64,000 nt of DNA. Source: Parus major (lineage: Eukaryota > Chordata > Aves > Passeriformes > Paridae). The notes under the pieces are model-generated. The model did no database searches. It was not told the origin of the DNA and worked only from the letters and a program-made list of their open reading frames with translations. The DNA is taken from contig NC_031770.1 of the NCBI RefSeq assembly GCF_001522545.3, positions 3,284,281 to 3,348,280 of the forward strand. The letters run 5' to 3'. Made by a program: the position numbers and the translations under genes. Position 1 is the stretch's first letter. Each line of letters starts with the position of its first letter. This document shows, in pieces, positions 23,101 to 32,742 of the stretch.

Positions 23101-24120
23101 TGCCGCTCAGCTGATCCCGGGGAGAGGATGCGAAAGTAACCAGAGCAGGCCCAGGCTGGCTGCCCGTGACACAAGAGCTGCTGGAGGGGGGCGGTGGCAG
23201 CTGCTTGAGAGAGGTTTTGTGCAGATTTTCAGGCATTCTCTAAAGCCCAGGCCAAGGTGCTTTCAGGGTGGTTCTGGGTAAGTGCACTTCGTTCCTTTCC
23301 AAGGTCCAAAAATTACCAAAAAGCTCTTCTGGTAAAATCCCGAGAGACCCAGGTTCCACTGCAAGGAGACAAAGGAGCCACAAAGGATTTTGGTGGGAAG
23401 AAAAATGACAAAGAAAGCAGCACATCTTCATGCATGCCTGTACTGATATGAACCTCTGATAACACAAATCTGATTTACATATTCACATATTTATATGCCT
23501 GACTGTTCCCATTTCAAAGAGTCTTATTGCCTAAATTGCTGCAGAATAGCCAGATGTAAAGGAAGGAGGGAAGGATGGAATAGCAGACCTTGGAACCTGA
23601 ATTTCCAGGCCTCGGTAACTTTGCCACGGTCTCATTTGCATAGGTTTTTTACTCTGTTCTAGAAGTGCCAGCTTACTTTGAGCCACTCATACACAGAGCA
23701 TCTAGGGTAGAGATTAGTAACAGAGCAGCTGGGGATTAAAACACAAATGTTTGTGTCTTCAGGCCCAACATTTAGAGCTCACCCCTCATCCATGTAAAAT
23801 TTGTCATATCTAGTGACAGGCTGTGAGCTGCTGCCGTTTTGAGAACATATAATAAAATTGATCACTGGTTTCCTGGACAGTTCAGTGCTGTCCAGACCAG
23901 GATCTGCCTGTGAGGCACAGCAGGACCCTGTGGTTGCTTTTTTGCATGTCAACAGAGCCACAATCAGTTTAAAACTGGTTTTAAGGCTTACAGATGAATG
24001 ACAAGAGCCAGGCATTATGACAAGTAATGATTACCATTATGCTGGGAACAGGGCTTGAGAGGAGCTGGCAAGAGCTAACAGGATGAGGAACATACACATT
24101 CATCCTACCTCCTCCCATTC
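20101..24120. other. non-coding stretch, no gene seen
   Basis: Mixed-composition DNA without a recognisable exon, RNA gene or transposon. Octamer words ATTTGCAT occur at 21262-21269 and 23634-23641. The segment at about 22775-22915 looks more constrained than its surroundings (GATTAAA and AATTGCC words, no low complexity), a weak judgement. Confidence 0.55.
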
Positions 24121-24360
24121 ACACTTCTCTTTCTCTCTTTTCAGAGGATTCAAGGAGCTTTATGTCCCAACCCTTGCTGTAGTTCCTCAAAATTTGAAGA
24201 GGGCAGCTCCCCTGCAGCACCATCACATCTTTCTACACTCATTTGCTCTTTCCCCACCACGTTCAACCACGGAGTTTGCAGTGTGTACAAAAACAAAAAA
24301 GTTTCCAAAAGACTTATTTAGTAAGTCTCAAGGAGTACCAAGTCCATTATGGTGAGGGTA
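24121..24360 (+). other. exon-like segment behind a near-ideal 3' splice site (unproven)
   Basis: A long pyrimidine tract runs from about 24108 into TTTTCAG at 24138-24144, with a branch-point-like CTAAC about 70 bases upstream. The following 210 bases stay open in one frame until a stop at about 24355, and donor-like TATG|GTGAGG overlaps that end. The peptide shows no known domain. Could be a lncRNA or alternative exon, or chance. Confidence 0.2.
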
Positions 24361-24879
24361 TTTGGGAAGCAATGGCAAGAAAAGTCGCATGTGCTCGGTA
24401 GGGCACGTCTGTCTTGAGCAAGGAGTTGGGATTCAGTCAGGGCAGCAGGGTGTACCTATGTGCAGCTTGCACACCCACAGCAATTTAAGGTAATATTTTG
24501 GTCACCAGGCTCAGACCCCAAGTACACACTGGTTTAAGATCAGATTTGTGAGAGGCAGAAATTGGAATCGCATTCTAGGCCTGTTGTTTAACATTCTACG
24601 TATGTGAGATAGAGAACGAAAGAATAAGAATTATCTTTAAATCCCTGCTAAATCATGCCCTGCTTTCTCAAGACAACCTCGAGCTTTAGTAGTTCAGACA
24701 GATTCTCTAGCTGACAATTAATATTAATGGGTAGATTTCACAATGTGGCATTATCACACTGTGCAATGGGTGGGCATACCATCTGGGTTTTGGCAGGTAT
24801 TAGATGTAATCAAAGGGATTACTTGGCTCAGGAAGAAATAGAAAACCTTGGGTTTGTTTAGGCTTTTTCTTCTTTTGTT

Positions 24880-25850
24880 TAGATGCAGTGCTCTAGGTGC
24901 ACTTAGCTGTTTTCGCCTTGTCCTTTTGTTTCTTGTGATGAACGCTTCCGAGTTTACACGGGGAACGAGAGCCAGATCACCAGCGCATTCTGGTAGTGGG
25001 AGCGAGGACCGATGTGCCTGAGAGCTCCCTTTTTCTCATGCATTGTTGTTTTGGGATCGATTGGCAGCTCGTTTAGGGGTCCGCTGCTGCCTTTTAGAAG
25101 GTTAAGCTGCGAATTTAAACAGTGAAGGAATTAAAGGTAAAATATATCTAGATAATCAACCAATCGGACCTTTTTTCAAGATAAAAGCTAAAGAAATCAG
25201 GTGTATGAGCAGATGCACGCAGAGGACTTTGTCCTCATCTTCCCACAAAGCAAATACCAAGTGCCAACTTTCCGGGGGGATGGGGGGAGGAAATTCCCCT
25301 CCTTCCCTCTTCCTCCTCATAACCCAGCCACAAACAAGCCCCCGAGCATCAGCACCACTAAAGGGAGGAGACTAAGTTTTAAACTTTAGGAAAGCTATTG
25401 ATTTGGGAACCTTTCTCCTCTCCTGTCTGTGTCCCAGCTGATTGTAACTAAGTAATCCTCATCAATCTGTGGTAATGCAGGACCATGTTTATTGCTGTAG
25501 TAGTTAAGTTGTTGTTAATTTTACACTAAACGGTTGTTATGATGATGAATGAGTAGCTCGGGCTGCCACCCAGGGGACTTCAGCCCGTACAACCGACAAA
25601 AGGGAGAGCGCAGAGGGAAGATCAGGGAAAAGCCAGAGCGCCCATCCGAGAAGTTTGTTCGGGACCTTATTAAAGAAAAAAAAAATAAAAAAAAAAAAAA
25701 TAGAGAGAGAGAAAAAAGCAGAAGCTGATCTTCAGGTTTGTATTTGAATTTGGACGCTGTGGGGTAAAAGGTGCTGCTTAAGTGTAATTGCAATTCTTTT
25801 ACATACTGGCTAGGATCAAAGAGGGGAACGAAAGCACAAGTGATTTCCCT
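24880..25850. promoter_or_regulatory. putative conserved non-coding region upstream of CpG island
   Basis: Repeat-free DNA with homeodomain-like and AATCCTCATCAATC-type words, leading into a CpG island. Only an A-rich tract (25672-25717) is low complexity. No exon is recognised. Confidence 0.35.
25672..25717. repeat. A-rich and GA-rich low-complexity tract
   Basis: Runs of A broken by single T residues, followed by TAGAGAGAGAG. Simple sequence only. Confidence 0.85.
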
Positions 25851-26060
25851 CCCCGGCCCGGCAAAGCAACTGATGGGATCCTGCCCAAAAGCATCGCGCT
25901 CATTAGCTCTTGGGAAAAAAAGCCCCATATATAAATTCACTCCCTCCCGGGGTTTTCCTGCGGCGGGAAGGTTCGATAATGTAAACTGCAGGCGTGAATA
26001 AGCGTGCAGCCTCCTTCCCGGCCCGGAGTCTCGTGTACCCCGCTCCAGCCCGGGGTCCCG

Positions 26061-26140
26061 AGGCCCGGAGTCCCGTGTCCCGGTCCGTGGCGGTGCCAGG
26101 CCGGGGTCCCGTGTCCCGTGTCCCGGTCCGTGGCGGTGCC
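26061..26140 (+). repeat. GC-rich minisatellite (units about 37 and 43 bp) running into the gap
   Basis: Two successive units, 26061-26097 and 26098-26140, share GTCCCGTGTCCC and end in the same CGGTCCGTGGCGGTGCC. The second unit has an extra internal GTCCC-type hexamer. The repeat reaches the first N, and GTCCCGGG resumes right after the gap, so the gap probably hides more units. Confidence 0.85.
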
Positions 26141-26417
26141 NNNNNNNNNNNNNNNNNNNNNNNNNNNNNNNNNNNNNNNNNNNNNNNNNNNNNNNNNNNN
26201 NNNNNNNNNNNNNNNNNNNNNNNNNNNNNNNNNNNNNNNNNNNNNNNNNNNNNNNNNNNNNNNNNNNNNNNNNNNNNNNNNNNNNNNNNNNNNNNNNNNN
26301 NNNNNNNNNNNNNNNNNNNNNNNNNNNNNNNNNNNNNNNNNNNNNNNNNNNNNNNNNNNNNNNNNNNNNNNNNNNNNNNNNNNNNNNNNNNNNNNNNNNN
26401 NNNNNNNNNNNNNNNNN
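26141..26417. other. assembly gap (277 N)
   Basis: A continuous run of N. Because the left edge is a GC-rich tandem repeat, the gap is best explained by failure to sequence or assemble a minisatellite. Open frames spanning it are meaningless. Confidence 0.99.
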
Positions 26418-26587
26418 GTCCCGGGATGCTGACCCGGCCCCGGAGCGCCGGGAGCTGCCCGAAAACAACACATCCAGCTGGGCTTTTCTCGCCCCAAGAT
26501 GCCGCCCGTGGTTTCCGAGCTCAGCGGTGCTGGGAAGAAGTGCCCAAAGTTATAAACGCCCGACCTAAGATGGGCATGGAACTGTCG

Positions 26588-27039
26588 GAGCAAGTCTGGA
26601 GGAGGGCAACAAAGATGATTAAAGGGCAGGAGTATCTCTTACAAGGAAAAGCTGCTGGAGTTGGGCCTGTTCAGCCCAAGAAGACACAATATGAGGGGAT
26701 GGCATTGATATGTACAAATATCTAAAAGGAGGGTGCTGAGAAGGTGGAGCCAGACTCTTCTTGGTGGTGCCAACCAACAGAACAAGAAGCAACAACAGGC
26801 ACAAATTGATGGCCTGGAAGTTCCACCTAAATATGAGGAAAAACTTGACTGTGTAGATGACCGAGCACTGGAACAGATTGCTCAGAGAGGGTGTGGAGTC
26901 TGCCTCACTGGAGATATTCCAGAACTGGCTGGACACAATCCTGTGCCTCATGCTCTGGGGTGACCCTGCTTGAGAAGGGAGGTTGGACCAGATGCCTCAC
27001 TGTGGTCCCTCCCAACCTGACCAGTTCTGTGATTCTGTG
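26588..27039 (+). mobile_element. CR1 LINE, 5'-truncated 3' end
   Basis: The segment follows the known avian CR1 3' region in order: GAGGAGGGCAACAAAGATGA, GGGCCTGTTCAGCC, GAAGTTCCACCTAAATATGA, GAGCACTGGAACAG, CTGGACACAATCCTGTG, GGTTGGACCAGATG, and a tail of GTTCTGTG ATTCTGTG. CR1 is a non-LTR retrotransposon whose reverse transcriptase copies from this 3' tail, so most copies are short 3' fragments like this one. The body has many substitutions relative to the consensus words I know, and the reverse transcriptase is absent, so it is an inactive fossil. The subfamily cannot be fixed by eye. It is the main evidence for a bird genome. Confidence 0.95.
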
Positions 27040-28527
27040 CCTCACTCAATCATTCACCCAAGACCTGCAGGAGGAGAGGCTCCAAGAGGCCACAGAAGAG
27101 TTTCAAGTGAATGCAGCTATATCTCTAGGTCAGAGCTCCATGTGCCAGTGGGACAGCAGGGGAACCTCACTCAAGAATGAAGAATTAGATCTTGTTCTTC
27201 TGGACAAGAAAATTGTCATAATCCAGGCTTTTACTTCCAAACAACACTCAATCATGGAAATTATTAAGGATGTAATAAGAAAGTAGTAATCACTATTGCC
27301 TTCCATCCCCACACTCTAGAGATGGAAAAATGTGCTACCAGACCTCCCAAGCTCAACAAGAGCAGACCTGAAGAGCTAAAGCTCAGGAGAGACTTCAGAT
27401 ATTTTAGCTTATTCTAAAAAGCTCTCACAAAGCCAGTATAGGATAAAACACCATCTGTATATCTACTGCAAAAATACTGAGTCCCTTTTGCCCAAATGGT
27501 GATTTTCCCTGCCATGACAGCACCTCTGTAGCTCAGATTTAGCATGTGCAGGGGTCCCCCAGTTCTGTGGGGTGTCTCATAGCAGTCTGGGACTGCTGGG
27601 ATTACAGTAAATAGCTTTATTTCCAGGTGACATCCAATGTTCAGACACCGGGAAAGCAGCTCAAGTCAGAGAGGGCCAGAAGACAGGATTTCAACTTCTC
27701 TGGCCTTGTCCCAACTCCAGACAATCCTAGGCTTGCTCAGTAAAGCTCCTTTAGCTTTTATGAGACATCAGAGCTGGGCAGCAAATGGTTCAGGTTACAC
27801 TTCAACATGGACACCTGCCCTAGAGCCTGACTTGCCTGGATGAAGGCCAGATGTAGGTGAGTCACCTAATGAGTCCTCAAGAGCCTTTCTCAAGATGTTA
27901 AAGCCTTTGTTTCCCTATCACATAAAGTAACTCTTGAGGCACCGCTGGCATGTTGAACAATAGCACCATTAATTGTGAGAACCTTTGGCAGTGCCACCAT
28001 CCTACTTTTCCATGGTCATTAGCATCTCCAGACTCTTAGCCTAGTAAAACAGCAATCCCTCACCAGCCTCTTTGCAACTCAAACAGGACTATTACATGAG
28101 AGCTCCAAGGGCTGGGAGACTCCTTAAGCCATATCTGGTTATCATATACTTTCCATACCTATAGTTAACATTAATTTTAATATATCACTCAAAGCATCAC
28201 CATGGTAACCCTTTCCAGATGCTGAGATGTAACCATGACAGACAGGATTCTCTCAAAGCCAACGAAAAAAAAAGAGTTCTAGATGGTTCTGGAAACTTAA
28301 TAGCCCATCAATAATCCCTTGCACGTCCAACTAGTATCCATGCTGAGTAGGTGAGAGCCATCCATGTGAGATTAAGAGATGCCTCTTACATCATCACAAA
28401 TACCAGATGAGTAAAACATTCCATCTCAACTTCAATGCCACAGTCCAGCCAGCACCAACAAAACCTCACCATATTTGGATTGCAAACAGATTATCTTGTA
28501 TCCTCTAAGGTTTTACATAAAACAACA
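27040..28527. other. non-coding stretch, no gene seen
   Basis: AT-rich to neutral DNA. No exon, RNA gene or further transposon recognised. Confidence 0.6.
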
Positions 28528-28630
28528 TTATTAACTGTTGGTGAAACAAAGAGCAACTGGACACAGTGGTAAGTGGTTCTGAAGATTCGATTTTTCAGAG
28601 CTGAGAAATAAAACTCCGCTAAGAATCTAT
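28528..28630 (+). repeat. dispersed repeat, copy 1
   Basis: About 100 bases closely match 32641-32742 in the same orientation, including the exact word GTGAAACAAAGAGCAACTGG followed by ACACAGTGGTA and TTTTTCAGAGCTG. Similarity fades at both ends. The family is unknown to me: it could be a small part of an old LTR element or DNA transposon, or a local segmental duplication. Confidence 0.8.
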
Positions 28631-30300
28631 TCTCCGGAAGAACAGCAAGAAACACTGTGCTTGTGTTTTTTCAGACACTTAGTTCTTCCTGAACCTCTCT
28701 GTTGTGCTCAGAGTACCTCACAAATGGCAGCAGCTCGCCCTTGGGCCCTGCCATAAGGTCTCAGCCACCTGCCAGCTTTATCTCAGAGCAGGAGAGGACA
28801 CGTGATGGGCAACCTTTGAACTCTTGTTCCCCAGTCAGAAATAAGGCCTCATCTGATCAGGTGCTGAGCAAAAAGACAATTTCTGCCACAGACCACTTGT
28901 GAGCCAATGTGTTCCCAAGGCAGTGGCCAATGTTTACTTCCTGTTATGATTAGCAGCAATTGGACTATTGAAAACAGAAAAGTGTATCAGCACTCCTTAA
29001 AATTAATGGGCAATAAACTAAATGAATGCCAGTTCTTCCTTATTGACATGGCTGTCATGTTCTGTGCATGCTGTTCCCACCTTCCATTCCAAGGGGAATG
29101 CAGCTCCTGTGCCACATCTTGTGGCACCCTAAACCGTAAGGGGACACACAAAGCAGTAATCTCTGAATACATTCAGTCATCCAGCACTGGTGTTACTGCA
29201 AGCAGCATGGGCTGGAGCACACAATATTCAAGTCTTTCCACGATCTGACACTGCCTTTCAGCATTACTCTCAGCAATTCACTCAGCCAACTGCACTTATT
29301 TCCTCTTCTCCAAGTGAGATGTTTCATGTATGAAGCCAAAGCACCCAATCTATGGATACCCTCGTGTAGGACAGGGTTCCCTGCAGGATTATCCTCTGTG
29401 CATGTGGATCCACGTTCCCACATGAGATTGAGCCTTTTGCCAAAGTCTCACATCAGTGACTGGTGGGAAGAAGAGGCTGCTGGGTGGTCCTACCTCTAAA
29501 TTATTTGCTAACTGCTTCCCTAGGGACCATGGCAACTGTGGCACAGACAAGAGAATCCCTAAGGACAGCAGTGAATTGGGTCACAGCCAGCCACTTGCAG
29601 GAGAAAAAGGGAGATGTCCTTGTGTTGGCATGGGGATGAGTTGCTGTCCCTCTTCTCTAGAGGCCAGAACCTTCTCTAGTCTCAACAATCTACACTCTAA
29701 ATTAAGGGCTACTATCCAGGAGAAGAAAGCAAAATAAAAGGAAGCAGCAGCAATACGAAGAGACCAGGCATTTATTCCTGGCTCACTTGCTCTTAATGGA
29801 GATAACAATACCTCACTCCTTGACAGCCAAAGCAGGGAGACTTAATGCATGGAAGTTTGCCAAGTAAATTGAGATCTTTGTACAATAGGCACTTTCGACA
29901 TGCACAACTCCTGGCTTATTAAAGCAAAACAAAAGCTGCTCACCTTGAGGAGTGTTTAGAAATTAGGAGCCACAGTTCCCCGTGGCACAACACTCCACAG
30001 GATTATTTAAGCTTGTGCACATCCGAACAGCAACGCTTGACTAGTTAAATACCTAACACCAAGGCGGAAAAGAGTGAAGAAGATGCAGGACTGCTCCGTC
30101 CCTTCCACACAATTCTCCAGGGCCCCACTCTGCTCCCTTTGAGCAATGTCTGAGTTTCAAACACGGCACTGCCTCGTGACCTTATCATATCCTTATATCC
30201 AGTATAAATGTACGTTTGAGTGAAGAGGGGTTGCACGTAAGTGGTCTATTTAGAAAGGTCCCAGAATACTTTCTGTGCAATTTTCTCCTCAGTTCCCCAT
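28631..30300. other. non-coding stretch, no gene seen
   Basis: No recognisable exon or repeat. Short open frames lack family features. Confidence 0.6.
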
Positions 30301-30480
30301 CCATCCCTCCCTGCTGAAGTGGCAGGTAACCTGAGCAAGAGCAGCGTGTGAATTGATTTGGAGGCGATCAGCGCATCGGTGTTCAGCTCTGGCCAGCTGC
30401 CGTGGCATTGATTGCCTCGGGATCGATTTGCTCACCATTCCCACTAACCTGCCAAGTCAGATGGAGAGGGAACAATGAAG
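30300..30480. promoter_or_regulatory. putative conserved non-coding element
   Basis: A compact block richer in CpG than its surroundings (GGCGATCAGCGCATCGG) with ATTGATTT and GATCGATTT words and no low complexity. It resembles a conserved enhancer core by eye only. Confidence 0.3.
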
Positions 30481-32640
30481 TGAAAAGAAAATTATGTATT
30501 TGTAGTAGACACTTTCACCTCTCTCCACATTCTCCCTCGGGAGAAGTTAAGGGACCTGGACTGATTTCAGTGCTACTTTTAGCAAGTGTTAGGAGAGAAG
30601 TCAGTACAAAAAAGGGGACAACAGGGATGACCCTCTTCCTCTGTTCCCTTTGACAAGAACCTCCTACAGCATAAAAGAAACTAATATTTGTGCCTATAAC
30701 AGAGACAGAGATACAGCAAGACAGTTTTGGCTGATAAATAAATCTTTTACTATACTGTGGTCTTATACACCAGCCATAGATGATACAGTTTTCTATTTGC
30801 TTACACCTCATCTAAAAGGGGGGCTAGAGCACTCCAATACACAAGCATTTTAAATATCTATACCAGTGGTATTGGCAATGATATTTTTCTCATGTCACAT
30901 GTAAAATCCTCTAATGCTGGATAACTCCAACTTAAATGTATCCCATTCCTACTGTCCTTTTTTCTTTTTTCTTTTCCTTTCTTCTTCAAACACAAAATAG
31001 CATTTAAATGACTCACTACCTTAATTTTAAAAATCCTACATAGATTCTGACAACATTTTTCCAAAAATCACTTCAGAAAACTCCCATTATGGGCAATATT
31101 CAGTGACTCTCAGAAGATCTGGTTTCATATAACCCTTGTGAAAATAGGTGTTAGGCTCCTAAATCAACTGGAATGCACCACATGGGACACTGAGCTGGAC
31201 AAGAAGACCCAATGCCAGGGGACAGAGAAATCAAAGCAAATAGATGCACAAATGAGGGAAAGCACTATGCTGGACTATTACACAAGATGCCTTGAAAAAA
31301 AGCTCAGACTCAGAAAATTCCTCATCTGCAAACTGCTGAAAGTAGGAAATTATAACCCAGCCAGTGTCACACTACCTGTCACATTTTATCTTTTCTCCCT
31401 TATGCATCTACTATTGGTCACTGTCAGAGACAAAAACATTGTGTTAGAAGGGAGTTTGGTTTGACATTGGAGAGACATTCCTACACTCTTGTCTATTGGG
31501 AAATTTAATTTTCACAACATGTGTCAAATAGGTGTTATTTTTCCTTCCTAAAGAGTTTGCAGAAACAGGCAGAGTAATTAAAGGTTACACTTGCAGATAC
31601 CATCACTATTATAGTTATTACACAATACAGTCATATTATTACAGTCACCACAGCGTTGTGTTCCTCTGGTTTCAGTTTTATCAGCTGGAGACACTTGCTT
31701 TCTAATTTCAGGAACATTGCAGGCTTCTGGTGAATTTGGGTCTAAATGGCCATCTATTTAAGAGTGCTGGGTAACCTTTGCTTTGTCATACTATTCTCAG
31801 AAGAACTCAGCTTACCTTTAAGCACTGCCAAAAAAACCCAACAATCTGGCACCATAAATTGATCAGCAATTTACAGGGCCTTTTGGGTGACAGAACCTGC
31901 AGAATGAAGAGAAACTCGAAACACTGCAGAGCTATTCAGGGTTCTGGAAAGGCCCTGCCCTTCGGAACCCAACCCATTTATGAAAAATGTAAATCTCTTC
32001 CATTTACAGAGAATTAGATAATATAGAGAATATAAATTGTAAGCTGGGGTATCAATACCTACATGCAGGTGTTCCCATTTAGTCAAGTGACTCCCATCCT
32101 TTTGTGCTCTTCTAAAGTAATTGCTTTCAGAGAATAAAACATTCATCATCTATTTCCAAGCAACATGTCACAATAACCCTTCTCTCTGCCCACCTTCTCC
32201 CTTCAGGCACTTCTTGCTCCCTTCCTCCCCCATGCAGATTATGAAGGTAATGTTCCTTTTGCCTGAGCCTTTGCCTCAGCCATTTTATTCTTGTGCTTTG
32301 AATTCCTCTAGCATTCTCCTCTGTGTCATCACATCTTCAGATGCCTCGTTCTGAGTTTCCAGCTTCTTTCTGCTTATTCATCCTCATTTCCTACTGTTCA
32401 GCCCCAGCAACTCCAGTCCTGCTACTAAACCATCATCAGCCTCACCCACAGAAAACTCCACATGCCCAAGGGTCCCTTTCACCTTTGCCCCCTCCATCAA
32501 CTGACCCTGAAGGCCCTATTCTTTCTTTAGAACAGAATACAGGACTCATTGCTTTTGTGACATCTGTGAGAAACTGATCATAAAGATGATAATGAAAATA
32601 TTATCAACTATTTAGGTACAATCAGTCCATATTACAGAGT
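30481..32640. other. non-coding stretch with one exon-like segment
   Basis: No gene recognised. On the minus strand, 31816-31896 is bounded by a pyrimidine-rich acceptor (TTCATTCTGCAG) and donor AAG|GTAAGC and is open in one frame; see findings. The remainder is AT-rich with no repeat I can name. Confidence 0.5.
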
Positions 32641-32742
32641 TTATTAACTGCAGGTGAAACAAAGAGCAACTGGACACAGTGGTAGGTGATTCTGAAGGTT
32701 TAATTTTTCAGAGCTGGGAAACAAAAGTGTGATAAGTATCTA
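32641..32742 (+). repeat. dispersed repeat, copy 2
   Basis: The partner of 28528-28630 about 4.1 kb away. Differences are scattered substitutions (for example TAAGTGGTTC versus TAGGTGATTC), indicating an old duplication or two insertions of the same element. No target-site duplication or terminal repeat can be defined. Confidence 0.8.

Larger units (their letters stand above)
25851..26520. promoter_or_regulatory. CpG island with TATA-like box, interrupted by the assembly gap
   Basis: TATATAAA at 25928-25935 is followed by GC-rich DNA (about 25940-26140 and 26418-26520). This could be an alternative promoter firing to the right near 25960. No start codon context or protein is recognised. The island is split by 277 unknown bases, so its real size is uncertain. 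Confidence 0.4.

Noticed and set aside
23180..23210. CTCF-like GGGGGCGGTGGCAG word
   Set aside because: Only a partial match to the CTCF core, lacking the usual CCASYAG part; too weak to call an insulator.
25521..26725. Long open frames crossing 26141-26417
   Set aside because: They run through 277 unknown bases and a minisatellite, so their length is an artefact.
26588..27286. Open frames within and just after the CR1 copy
   Set aside because: They come from the non-coding 3' part of a decayed CR1 LINE, not from its reverse transcriptase, and continue by chance into flanking DNA.
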